The notes: generated by a model from the letters alone, not told the origin. A stretch of 64,000 bases of DNA from Staphylococcus shinii (GCF_017583065.1 NZ_JAGEVL010000007.1:460802-524801), one strand, 5' to 3'; positions 40,295 through 48,345 are shown, counted from the first letter of the stretch. Program-made: numbers and translations.

Positions 40295-41803
40295 ATGAAA
40301 AAAAGTGAAAAGATTGCAATAGACGTTATCACAACTTCAGATATGCATAGTTATTTTCTTAATGGAGATTACAGCTCAAATATTTATAGAGCTGGTACTT
40401 ATGTTAAAAAGGTGAGAGAAGAAAACGACCATGTCATTCTATTAGATAGTGGCGGTAGTTTAGCAGGTTCTTTAGCAGCATTCTATTATGCTATAGTTGC
40501 ACCATATAAACGTCATCCAATGATAAAATTGATGAATGCGATGCAATATGATGCAAGTGGTATTAGTCCCAATGAATTTAAATTTGGTTTGTCATTCTTT
40601 TCAAGAGCAGTGTCGCTATCTAGATTTCCATGGTTATCGGCAAATATTGAATATAAGCGTACACGTGAGCCTTATTTTTCTACACCATATACAATTAAAG
40701 AAATTGAAGGTGTGAAAATTGCTATAGTAGGTTTGACCTCTGATGGATTAATGGAAAGAGAACACTTTGAAATGGAAAAAGATGTTCAAATTGAAAAGAC
40801 TTTATTATCTTCTAAACGTTGGATTCGTTTTATACATGAAACAGAAAAACCAGAATTTCTTATAGTAATTTATCACGGTGGTCTCAATCAGTTAAATAAG
40901 TCAGCAAATGAACATGAACAAAACGTAAATGAAGCGGAAAAATTAATGCAGACATTGGGTGTTATAGATTTATTGATTACTGGACATCAACACCAAACAT
41001 TTATAGGACGAAATGATAAAACAGTTTATGTTCAAGCAGGGCAAAATGCCGAACAGTTAATTCATGTGAAAATTGATTTTAAAAAACGCACCACTTCATA
41101 TGAATTAGAAGATATTCAATCCCAAATTATTGATTTGAACGAGTATCAAGAAGATGAAGATTTATTAGATTTAACTTTTTATGATAGGAAAACAGTTGAA
41201 CATTGGAGTAAAGAAGTTTTAACTACCACAGATATTGATGCTAAAGTTGGAGGATTGACGGATGTTATCACTAAACCTCATAAGTTTACACAGCTATTAC
41301 ATGACAGTATACGATTAGCATACGACTACGATATTTCGTGTATTCATTTACCTATAAGTGGTGAAAAGGGATTGTCAGGCACCATTACGAATGAGGAACT
41401 ATATAACGCACATCCCCATCCTGACATACCAATTGATTTAACAATTAAAGGTCAACAAATTAAAGATATTTTAGAATATTGTTATGGTCATATTGAATTT
41501 AGCCAAGGGGAGCTTAGTCTAACTATTGTAGATGAAACATTATGTACGTTCTGGCAAGGTATAGATTACATTATAGATATGAATAAAAAGCCATTTAACC
41601 GCGTTACACTAAATAATATTAGACTAGATCATATGTATCGTGTAAGTATGACAGATTACTGTTATAGAAATTATAGACAATATTTAGAAGATGCTGTCAT
41701 CCATGAAACCGGTGAAATCACTATGGTAGAATTAATTTCGCGTAATTTGAAAAATCAAGAATATCAAATTCAGCAAAAACAAACATTTGAAGTCATAATA
41801 TAA
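40295..41803 (+). CDS. Metallophosphoesterase / 5'-nucleotidase-like protein with degenerate metal motifs
   Basis: 502 residues: calcineurin-like phosphoesterase domain (about 1-260) plus 5'-nucleotidase C-terminal domain (about 310-502), as in YunD-type cytosolic enzymes. D-x-H (TTSDMHSYF), H-x-G (VIYHGGLN) and GHQH are intact. The GD motif reads LLDSGGSLAGS and the GNHEFDFG motif reads SPNEFKFG. The second-site Asp and the catalytic Asn-His are therefore missing. It may be inactive or use another chemistry. No signal peptide is seen. A good AGGAGAG precedes the start, and a terminator ends the unit. Confidence 0.88.
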   Translation: MKKSEKIAIDVITTSDMHSYFLNGDYSSNIYRAGTYVKKVREENDHVILLDSGGSLAGSLAAFYYAIVAPYKRHPMIKLMNAMQYDASGISPNEFKFGLSFFSRAVSLSRFPWLSANIEYKRTREPYFSTPYTIKEIEGVKIAIVGLTSDGLMEREHFEMEKDVQIEKTLLSSKRWIRFIHETEKPEFLIVIYHGGLNQLNKSANEHEQNVNEAEKLMQTLGVIDLLITGHQHQTFIGRNDKTVYVQAGQNAEQLIHVKIDFKKRTTSYELEDIQSQIIDLNEYQEDEDLLDLTFYDRKTVEHWSKEVLTTTDIDAKVGGLTDVITKPHKFTQLLHDSIRLAYDYDISCIHLPISGEKGLSGTITNEELYNAHPHPDIPIDLTIKGQQIKDILEYCYGHIEFSQGELSLTIVDETLCTFWQGIDYIIDMNKKPFNRVTLNNIRLDHMYRVSMTDYCYRNYRQYLEDAVIHETGEITMVELISRNLKNQEYQIQQKQTFEVII

Positions 41804-41806
41804 AAA

Positions 41807-41849
41807 AACTGGGAGATTCATTTTAGAATGAGTCTCCCAGCTTTTTAAA
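41807..41849. terminator. Convergent terminator
   Basis: AACTGGGAGA-TTCA and TGA-GTCTCCCAG form a 13-bp stem with A-run before and CTTTTTAAAG after. It can serve both the phosphoesterase and the CPBP-like gene. Confidence 0.88.
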
Positions 41850-41851
41850 GT

Positions 41852-42454
41852 TTATGCGTTAAATATTAATAGAATTACAACAGCTACAATTTGTGCAATA
41901 ACCGTTGTGGCAATTCGACGTGTATAAAAATAACTTAATGAAAGTACGATTTGTACAACAAATACAAAGAACACAATCCACAAATTATCTAGGTAATAAA
42001 ATAAAGAAGCTGAACAAAAGGCTGTAATTATAATACCTAACCAACTAGGTAATTTTAATTTAAGCAATTCCTTTTGTAATACCGTACGCATATATAACTC
42101 GTGACAAGGTATTACAAAAACTAATGTAACTAACATTTGCCATTTATAATACACACCTGTACGTGTCAGTTCTTTAATTAATTCAGCATACTTAATATCA
42201 GTAGCTATAGCAGCGATAATAAGCTGAATAATGATTAATACTATACCTGTAATGATTCCTATACCTAAAGATGTCAATAGCCGTTTGGATTCGATATCTC
42301 TTTGATAAAAAACATAACTAACGCCTGCGATTAACATAATACCGGTATAGAGGTACCAGTATTCTTGTTTTTCACCCCACATAACATATAAGATAGCGTG
42401 AAATGCAAGAAAGCTAACGATAAACCATATTAATGCCTTAGAAAGTCTATTCAT
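41852..42454 (-). CDS. CPBP-like intramembrane protein with degenerate protease motif
   Basis: 200 residues with about six membrane helices. The region VIPCHELYMRTVLQKELL aligns with the EExxxR motif of CPBP/Abi intramembrane proteases, but the first Glu is His. The later helix has SLFYYLDN where active members carry F-x3-H. It may therefore have lost proteolysis. The gene lies 5 bp after the DUF2187 gene on the same strand, giving an operon. Function unknown. Confidence 0.7.
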   Translation of the reverse strand: MNRLSKALIWFIVSFLAFHAILYVMWGEKQEYWYLYTGIMLIAGVSYVFYQRDIESKRLLTSLGIGIITGIVLIIIQLIIAAIATDIKYAELIKELTRTGVYYKWQMLVTLVFVIPCHELYMRTVLQKELLKLKLPSWLGIIITAFCSASLFYYLDNLWIVFFVFVVQIVLSLSYFYTRRIATTVIAQIVAVVILLIFNA

Positions 42455-42459
42455 TTTAA

Positions 42460-42645
42460 CTATCCTTCTTGTTCAACGATTGTATACCGTTTATGATTAA
42501 TGACAGTCTTTTCAGGCAAGTCTAGTTCTTCGAAGTTCTCCATAATTGTTAAATCAACAATTACTGAGTTGTCATTAATTTTTTCTACTCGACCTTTTAA
42601 GCCGTCATAAAATTCTACGATATTTCCAACTTCTGCAACAGTCAT
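42460..42645 (-). CDS. DUF2187 family protein (YkvS-like)
   Basis: 61 residues: MTVAEVGNIVEFYDGLKGRV, then VEKINDNSVIVDLTIM and KRYTIVE. This is a small beta-rich KOW-like fold conserved in Bacillales. GGGAGGA lies before the ATG. No function established. Co-transcribed with the CPBP-like gene. Confidence 0.85.
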   Translation of the reverse strand: MTVAEVGNIVEFYDGLKGRVEKINDNSVIVDLTIMENFEELDLPEKTVINHKRYTIVEQEG

Positions 42646-42844
42646 TTTTAGTCCTCCCTAGAAATGCTAACTAGATAGTATTATACAAAAAATCAGCATA
42701 CAAATAAACAAATAACCATTAAATTGCTTGATATAAGACAATTTATAAATTTTACTTTATTCTCAAAGTGAATGATTGGCAATTTTTGTGAAAATATAGC
42801 ATAAATAAGGTAAGGGTATATAATATGAAAAAGGAGTGCAGTAA

Positions 42845-43831
42845 ATGAAGTTTATTAGTAATAATAATATTACAGATCCAACGCTTAATTTAGCAATGGA
42901 GGAGTATGTATTAAAAAACATGCCAAAAGATGATAGTTATTTTTTATTTTATATAAATAGACCATCCATCATAATTGGGAAAAACCAAAATACTATTGAA
43001 GAAGTGAACCAATCATATATTGATGAACAAGGTATTGATGTTGTAAGACGTATATCTGGCGGGGGCGCAGTCTACCATGATACAGGTAATTTAAACTTTA
43101 GTTTTATTACAGATGATGATGGTAATAGTTTCCATAATTTCCAAAAATTTACTGAACCAATTGTTGAAGCATTGAAATCGCTTGGGGTTGATGCAAAATT
43201 AAGCGGAAGAAATGATATTCAAGTTGGTGAAGCTAAAATATCAGGAAATGCTATGGTAAAAGTAAAAGATCGCATGTTTAGCCATGGTACTTTAATGTTG
43301 AATAGTGAACTTGATGAAGTTCAGAATGCTTTAAGAGTGAATCCAGCAAAAATTAAATCTAAAGGTATTAAATCTGTAAGAAGTAGAGTTGCGAATATTT
43401 CTGAATTCTTAGATGAGCCTATAGATATAGATAAATTTAAAGAAATAATTCTAAAAACTATTTTTGGAGAAACTCAAGTAGAAGAATATAAACTTACGGA
43501 TAAAGATTGGGAAAAAATAGAAAAGTTAAGCAATGAAAAATATCGTACTTGGGAATGGAATTATGGTAGAAATCCTAAATATAATTTTGAAAGAGAAGAA
43601 AAATTTGAAAAAGGTTTTGTGCAGATTAAATTAGATGTGAAAAAAGGACGCATTGAACATGCAAAAATTTTCGGTGATTTCTTCGGTGAAGGGGATATTA
43701 CGGAATTAGAAAATGCGTTGGAAGGCACACTACATGAATTTGATAGTATTGAAGAAGCACTTTCAAATTATGATATTTATCATTATTTTGGAGACATCGA
43801 TAGACATGAATTGATAAGGCTTATGTCATAA
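42845..43831 (+). CDS. lplA: Lipoate-protein ligase A
   Basis: LplA of 328 residues. It activates scavenged lipoate with ATP and attaches it to GcvH or 2-oxoacid dehydrogenase E2 proteins. The lipoate loop is RRISGGGAVYHDTGNLNFSF, the catalytic Lys region is KISGNAMVKVKDRMFSHGTLM, and a C-terminal accessory domain starts near residue 245. AAAAAGGAG precedes the start. It ends at a good terminator. S. aureus has two LplA paralogues; this one corresponds to the housekeeping form by synteny with comK, which is inference. Confidence 0.93.
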   Translation: MKFISNNNITDPTLNLAMEEYVLKNMPKDDSYFLFYINRPSIIIGKNQNTIEEVNQSYIDEQGIDVVRRISGGGAVYHDTGNLNFSFITDDDGNSFHNFQKFTEPIVEALKSLGVDAKLSGRNDIQVGEAKISGNAMVKVKDRMFSHGTLMLNSELDEVQNALRVNPAKIKSKGIKSVRSRVANISEFLDEPIDIDKFKEIILKTIFGETQVEEYKLTDKDWEKIEKLSNEKYRTWEWNYGRNPKYNFEREEKFEKGFVQIKLDVKKGRIEHAKIFGDFFGEGDITELENALEGTLHEFDSIEEALSNYDIYHYFGDIDRHELIRLMS

Positions 43832-43863
43832 AATTTTAAATAAATGTTATTTTGGAAATGTAA

Positions 43864-43914
43864 AAAGGTCTATTCACTAACTTAATTGATAAGTAGGGAA
43901 TAGACCTTATTTTA
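43864..43914 (+). terminator. lplA terminator
   Basis: AAGGTCTATTC (43865-43875) and GAATAGACCTT (43898-43908) pair and are followed by ATTTTAAAT. Confidence 0.85.
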
Positions 43915-43931
43915 AATAACAAGAAGTTAAA

Positions 43932-44150
43932 TTAGCCAACGAGAAATTCCTCCAAGTTTCTGTATTCTTCTGTATAACGTTTGAAATCATTCTCGTTTTT
44001 ATTTTTAAGTGCATTATCGATAAGCTGTTCCAACTGTTGCTTGCGGACATTACGTAAAGATTCATCGATGATTAGTTCAATACCTAAGTCATTAATTGTT
44101 GATACAAATGATTCTAATGTATTGTATTTTACATGTGTATTGTGTTTCAT
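43932..44150 (-). CDS. IDEAL-domain protein
   Basis: 72 residues with the IDEAL-type motif LIDNALKNKNENDFKRYTEEY in the C-terminal half and NDLGIELIIDESLR before it. The ATG at 44150 is chosen; a GTG three codons earlier is too close to GAGAGG. The IDEAL domain occurs at the ends of ComK in some Bacillales and in YpiB/YozD-type small proteins. The gene is divergent from comK here. Role unknown. Confidence 0.82.
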   Translation of the reverse strand: MKHNTHVKYNTLESFVSTINDLGIELIIDESLRNVRKQQLEQLIDNALKNKNENDFKRYTEEYRNLEEFLVG

Positions 44151-44402
44151 AAACGTCACAACCTCTCTATCTTTATTTACATATAGTATACAAGGTTTTA
44201 ATTTTTAAATCAATGAATATTCTGACTTTTCCGAAAAAATAGTGTTAATTGCAAGTTTACTAAAAATAAGAAATCGAAAAAGACTTTACACTGAAAATTA
44301 ATTGCAGGAAATCTATAAAAGTATTTATAATATATATTGATTTTAAGATGTTAATGATATATTATTTGATTATCACCAAAACTTATAAAGGAGGTAACAA
44401 CA

Positions 44403-44966
44403 ATGATTCAACCATATATTATTAAAAAAGGTGATATGGTTTTGCAGCCATGTAATTTAGCAACTGGACAATATGAAGGTAGCTACTTATTAAGGTATAA
44501 GGCCGATAGTCAAATCATTAAAGAACGCGTAGCTAAGATTATCGACCGTTCCTGTAGATTTTATGGTAGCAGTTATGTGTTTAAAAAGGAAGATACCATG
44601 CGTATCACTGGTATAAGTAGTAAGCCGCCAATTTTATTCACTCCACTATTTCCCACATATTTCTTCCCCACACACTCTGATCGTAAAGCAGATAATACTT
44701 GGATCAACATCCATTATGTCCATAATATTAGACCACTTAAAGAAAGGAAATGTAAGGTTACTTTTGTAGACAATCAAAGCATCGTAGCTAATATTTCAGC
44801 TCATAGTATGCATCACCAATATTTAAATGGTATATACTATTATTATATGATGGATAGGGCAGCTAGAGTCGCTACATTTGACCCTGATTCACCAATTGAT
44901 TATACTAAACCGCAATTAAATATATATGAAGCATTAGCAAAATATTCATTATTTGAACCAAAATAG
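44403..44966 (+). CDS. comK: Competence transcription factor ComK
   Basis: ComK family activator of 187 residues that binds AT-boxes and switches on DNA-uptake genes. Recognised by SCRFYGSSYVFKKEDTMRITGISSKPPI in pieces and by FPTHSDRKADNTWINIHYV, the most conserved part of the family. GGAGG lies before the start. Its stability in Bacillus is governed by MecA/ClpCP; mecA and coiA both lie at 3-5 kb. In staphylococci competence also needs SigH, which is not in the window. A terminator follows. Confidence 0.94.
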   Translation: MIQPYIIKKGDMVLQPCNLATGQYEGSYLLRYKADSQIIKERVAKIIDRSCRFYGSSYVFKKEDTMRITGISSKPPILFTPLFPTYFFPTHSDRKADNTWINIHYVHNIRPLKERKCKVTFVDNQSIVANISAHSMHHQYLNGIYYYYMMDRAARVATFDPDSPIDYTKPQLNIYEALAKYSLFEPK

Positions 44967-44997
44967 TGAAAATCAGCAAATAAAAAATGTAAAAAAG

Positions 44998-45053
44998 GCA
45001 TATGTGGAATATTATATTAATTTAGTGTAAATATTCCGCATATTTTTTTTACA
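44998..45053 (+). terminator. comK terminator
   Basis: GCATATGTGGAATATT and AATATTCCGCATAT pair with one bulge around an AT loop and end in TTTTTTTT. Confidence 0.85.
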
Positions 45054-45059
45054 TACCTC

Positions 45060-45087
45060 TTGAAAAATAAAAGATAGTTGATATAAT
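45060..45087 (+). promoter_or_regulatory. Promoter of the tRNA pair
   Basis: TTGAAA (45060-45065), a 16-bp spacer and TATAAT (45082-45087), about 30 bases before tRNA-Asn. Confidence 0.8.
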
Positions 45088-45119
45088 AGTATTTGTGCTT
45101 GATTAAAGGCATTAATTAT

Positions 45120-45194
45120 TCCACAGTAGCTCAGTGGTAGAGCTATCGGCTGTTAACCGATCGGTCGTAGGTTCGAGTCCTACCTGTGGAGCCA
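45120..45194 (+). tRNA. tRNA-Asn (GTT)
   Basis: 75 bases with acceptor TCCACAG/CTGTGGA, anticodon loop CTGTTAA (GTT), T-loop GTTCGAGTC and an encoded CCA. All arms fold by eye. Confidence 0.97.
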
Positions 45195-45196
45195 TT

Positions 45197-45285
45197 GGAA
45201 ACGTACTCAAGTTGGCTGAAGAGGCGCCCCTGCTAAGGGTGTAGGTCGCGAGAGCGGCGCGAGGGTTCGAATCCCTCCGTTTCCG
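45197..45285 (+). tRNA. tRNA-Ser (GCT)
   Basis: 89 bases with acceptor GGAAACG/CGTTTCC, anticodon loop CTGCTAA (GCT), a long variable arm GTCGCGAGAGCGGC and T-loop GTTCGAATC. The CCA is not encoded. Its 3' end, GTTTCCG, forms part of a 15-bp repeat found again at 45533, which marks it as an integration site. Confidence 0.95.
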
Positions 45286-45293
45286 TAAATTAG
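45279..45293 (+). repeat. Attachment-site repeat at the tRNA-Ser 3' end (copy 1)
   Basis: GTTTCCGTAAATTAG spans the last bases of tRNA-Ser and 8 bases after it. It is repeated exactly at 45533-45547 next to an integrase remnant, as expected for att duplication. Confidence 0.7.
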
Positions 45294-45298
45294 ATAAT

Positions 45299-45346
45299 CC
45301 CCGTTAAGTTGACGTGAGCAAAACGTTGATTTAACGGGTTTTTATT
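45299..45346 (+). terminator. tRNA operon terminator
   Basis: CCCGTTAA and TTAACGGG outer stem with an inner ACGT/ACGT-like part, followed by TTTTTATTAT. Confidence 0.8.
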
Positions 45347-45426
45347 ATATCTGGATAAGTTTGGTTAGTGTCGTAAATGAATTTTTAAGCCAACGAAACG
45401 CCAATATTAATATAATTTTTACAAGA

Positions 45427-45540
45427 TTACGCCAACGCATTGGCATTAGTTTCTATGCTTTCTAACGCTTGTATAGCCTTATCATTTTCGGCTTTGGCTG
45501 TTTCATCTAATAAATAAGAATAAACATCCACAGTTTCCGT
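45427..45540 (-). pseudogene. C-terminal remnant of a tyrosine integrase
   Basis: On the minus strand the frame reads TVDVYSYLLDETAKAENDKA, then IQALESIETNANALA and a stop at 45427. The DVYSYL segment carries the family's last conserved Tyr region. Everything upstream of it is missing: the frame breaks at the 15-bp repeat. This is what remains when a phage or island integrated at tRNA-Ser decays or is deleted. Confidence 0.7.
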
Positions 45541-45547
45541 AAATTAG
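45533..45547 (+). repeat. Attachment-site repeat (copy 2)
   Basis: Exact copy of GTTTCCGTAAATTAG, 254 bp from the tRNA-Ser copy, immediately beside the integrase remnant. Confidence 0.7.
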
Positions 45548-45569
45548 TTTTTATAAAGTGTTCTTACAT

Positions 45570-45606
45570 ACCGAAACTCTTGAAATAATAGGGTTTCGGT
45601 ATTTTT
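45570..45606 (+). terminator. Terminator beyond the second att copy
   Basis: ACCGAAAC(TCT) and (AG)GGTTTCGGT pair, followed by ATTTTTG. It may be the original terminator of the tRNA operon, displaced by the insertion. Confidence 0.7.
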
Positions 45607-45897
45607 GTTTTAAAATACTTTTAATTTTTTGGTCGTTTCATAGTTAAGAAGATTACAAAATATAATTCTGCGATAATTTTAAACCTAAGAAGGTTACATG
45701 CGCAAAATAGAAAAGTACTCATAAACAATATACGTAGATAATCAAACTGGATTGAATAAAGTTAATTTGAAAGAAACTGTAAAGATATAATAAATTGAAA
45801 AACGCTATAAATACATAAATACATAAATACTAGTCCAAAAGCAGTAAGACAAAACTTAAATTTTTTGAGTTTGCAACGCTAAGGTCAACTTGCTTTT

Positions 45898-47097
45898 TTA
45901 TTTATTATCATAAATTTCTTTTGAAAATTCTTCTTCAATACGTTCGATATAATCTTTATTACTGCCATGCCATACTCCACAAAACCTTGATTTAACGCTC
46001 TCATTGTTAAACCAATTTCCATCATAATAAGCAATAGGAAATAACAAGCCTTTTTGGATATATTTTAATATTATGTTAAAAAATTTTTCGTTGTCACAGG
46101 GAGAAATATAATTATAAAATTTATGATAGCCATCATGTAAAAATGGATCTAAAAGCAACATACTTGTTGAACCATTTTGTCGAAAATTTAAATCAATTGC
46201 AAATATATTATTTTTCTTATCAACCAATAAATCAAATCCAGCAATACCGAAATAACCATTTTTCACTCCAATTTCCATTATTTCTTTACCTGCTTGTATA
46301 ACTGAGAGAGGAACTTTTTGGACATTATGATTACCTTTATAATGCCCATATTGATCTGTCAATTGTTCAGTGGCACCCAAATACCTTATTCCTTCTTTTT
46401 CTGAATATACATATTGTACAGAATAATTATTTACAGCTTCTATTTTTTGTTCAATAATGAGTGAATTAGTCATATGACTTGCTTTTGAAATTTTTTGTTT
46501 AGCGTTTTTTAAATCTTCGTTGTTATAACAAATCATCACGCCATAACCGCCAGCTGTGGGTAAATCACCCGCTGGTTTTATTACAAAAGGAAATGACCAA
46601 TTAGAAACAGAATTTTCAAATTCGGCAACCGTGACAACCTCTCTTTTAGGCAAATATTTATAACCAGTCCATTCAGCAAGACGTGATTTATTGTTTAAGG
46701 CAATAAGAGTTTCTTTATCTAATGCATAATGTTTATTTTTTAAAACTTCCGGTTCATGGGCATATTGAAAATGAATTTTTTTACCATATTCATGAGCTAA
46801 TTTTTTTATTAATTTTTCATAAGTGGTTTGATTTTCAAATTTCCAGATATTACTAGGTATTTTTATTCCAACAGTTTTAAAAAGTAATGATAATTTATTT
46901 GTTACGCATGCTGCATGTACTAATATAGGTGTTTGCCCAGATATGATTAATTCTCTACCTGTTGAAAAATTGCATTGATGTTCTTCAAGTTCCAACCATG
47001 GGTTAGAACCATAAGAAGGTCTAGAAGTATAAATAACATTTGATGCATAAAGGTCATTAAGCGTTAAAATAGGTTGTTTGTTTTGTAGGTTTTCCAT
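45898..47097 (-). CDS. Orphan ATP-grasp ligase-like protein
   Basis: 399-residue ATP-grasp protein. The nucleotide-binding Lys lies in FPFVIKPAGD (about 174). The glycine loop is TAGGYGVMI (181-189), the adenine-side strand is SLIIEQKIEA (212-221), and the metal-binding end is FAIDLNFRQNGSTS (299-312). Such proteins join a carboxylate to an amine with ATP, as in L-amino-acid ligases; the Asp-Met dipeptide ligase LdmS of staphylococci is one comparison. The substrate cannot be called. It stands alone beside a tRNA integration scar and a 1.66-kb non-coding region. AGGAGG precedes the start. Confidence 0.8.
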   Translation of the reverse strand: MENLQNKQPILTLNDLYASNVIYTSRPSYGSNPWLELEEHQCNFSTGRELIISGQTPILVHAACVTNKLSLLFKTVGIKIPSNIWKFENQTTYEKLIKKLAHEYGKKIHFQYAHEPEVLKNKHYALDKETLIALNNKSRLAEWTGYKYLPKREVVTVAEFENSVSNWSFPFVIKPAGDLPTAGGYGVMICYNNEDLKNAKQKISKASHMTNSLIIEQKIEAVNNYSVQYVYSEKEGIRYLGATEQLTDQYGHYKGNHNVQKVPLSVIQAGKEIMEIGVKNGYFGIAGFDLLVDKKNNIFAIDLNFRQNGSTSMLLLDPFLHDGYHKFYNYISPCDNEKFFNIILKYIQKGLLFPIAYYDGNWFNNESVKSRFCGVWHGSNKDYIERIEEEFSKEIYDNK

Positions 47098-47590
47098 TAT
47101 AAACCTCCTTATATTTATAATTTGATATATGTTAATCTTTATTGAAGAAATTCAAAGTGAATGAGTATATCCGGGATGTTTTATATGAAATTGGATATGC
47201 GTATGATATAAAATATGAAAAGGTTTGGAAATGTTGAAGAAAGAGAAAAATTTAATTTACTGGTTTAAAAAATTTACGTTTTAAGATGTTTATATACTAA
47301 GAAGGATATACCACTTTACCTTAATAATAGAGATATGAAACATTGTTAGTTTAAATTCTTTTTAGATAAAATAATTGGTTATAAATTTAACTTAAGAGGA
47401 TAAGAATAATTAGATTATTTGATTCTTATTTAAAGAGAAAAACTTTCTATAATTATTATGTTTTTATAATAAGACAAAAATTCTAAGTTATTCTTGGACA
47501 TTTATACAGAAAAACAAATCAATATGTACTAGATAAATATAGATATTAAGATAGTAACGATAATTTATATAAAATAAATATAAATTTTGT

Positions 47591-47623
47591 GTTTAAAAAT
47601 AATTTGAAGTGGAATACTATAAT
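47591..47623 (+). promoter_or_regulatory. Candidate SigB promoter
   Basis: GTTTAA (47591-47596), a 14-base spacer and GGAATA (47611-47616) fit the SigB pattern. An overlapping TATAAT (47618-47623) has no good -35. Confidence 0.45.
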
Positions 47624-47711
47624 TGCACTCCCGAATCTTATTCTCAATCACATTTCCCAAGCTCCTCTATTATTTTAGGTTCTTCGACCTTTGATGATAG
47701 AGGGGTTTTTT
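47624..47711 (+). ncRNA. Candidate sRNA 1
   Basis: About 88 nt. Unpaired 5' half contains ACTCCCGAA and ATTTCCCAAG. The 3' half is a long imperfect hairpin, CTCCTCTATTATTTTAGGT with ACCTTTGATGATAGAGGGG around TCTTCG, followed by TTTTTT. A SigB-like promoter precedes it. There is no ORF with a ribosome site. C-rich single-stranded parts that could pair with Shine-Dalgarno sequences are typical of staphylococcal Rsa RNAs. Identity unknown. Confidence 0.6.
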
Positions 47712-47889
47712 AGAAGTAATTCAAATTTAAAAATTTAGTCAACAAGTAGTTAATAAACGTTAAACTATACTGTTATATATAGGTCGTAAAGAATACCTCT
47801 ATTTGCGACAGAAAATAATTCTCGTTAAATTAAGAATTAATTTAGTGGTGCTTTAGTTTTGGTGAATCTAATTCAGTGTTTGTTAAAAA

Positions 47890-48003
47890 GTTAAGGGAAT
47901 GTACTAATATTAGAACTATCATATTAATGCTATGGTATATATAGTGGTCCCCCTTAACCACCTCAAAGTATCTTTTCACAGCCATCCTTCGGGATGGTTT
48001 TTG
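47890..48003 (+). ncRNA. Candidate sRNA 2 with CCCCC segment
   Basis: Ends in CCATCC-TTCG-GGATGG followed by TTTTTGATT, a very stable UUCG tetraloop terminator (47981-48002). Upstream lies GGTCCCCCTTAACCACC (47945-47961), whose CCCTTAAC can pair with GTTAAGGG at 47890-47897. The 5' end is not defined: no clear promoter was found, and it could begin near 47947. No ORF. Confidence 0.5.
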
Positions 48004-48286
48004 ATTCTTCGAATGTATTATTAATTCTTTTAAATATATTGAGTGACTTGCTTAATTTAATTATTAAAAATAGCCTATATTAAGATGAGACCTTAGAGTT
48101 AAAGTATTAGACTTAAGAGGTTAGACAAAATTATAGAGTAATCTATTTGTTTAAAAATAAGGAGATTCCCTAATGTAGTAATTAAAATTAATATGATAAC
48201 CTGTACCAAGTGGACTTCAGACATCTACATATATCCGTTAAGTGATGAACAAAATTACAAAAACATTACTTAATATTACAGAAATA

Positions 48287-48333
48287 AAACAAACCAAGAG
48301 CTAATAAAATAGTTTTTCGGTTTGTTTTTTTAT
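48287..48333 (+). terminator. Isolated terminator
   Basis: AAAACAAACC and GGTTTGTTTT form a 10-bp stem across a 22-base loop and are followed by TTTATAAA. No gene precedes it within 1 kb on this strand, which implies a short non-coding RNA. Confidence 0.7.
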
Positions 48334-48345
48334 AAATTTAGGTGA

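Larger units (their letters stand above)
45286..45897. other. Former integration site region
   Basis: 612 bases. Contains the tRNA terminator, the integrase remnant, the second att copy, a terminator (45570-45606) and about 290 AT-rich bases before the ATP-grasp gene end. No intact gene. Confidence 0.65.

Noticed and set aside
47222..47290. Short ORFs such as a 17-codon MLKKEKNLIYW frame
   Set aside because: Weak ribosome site, no structure around it and no resemblance to known peptides.
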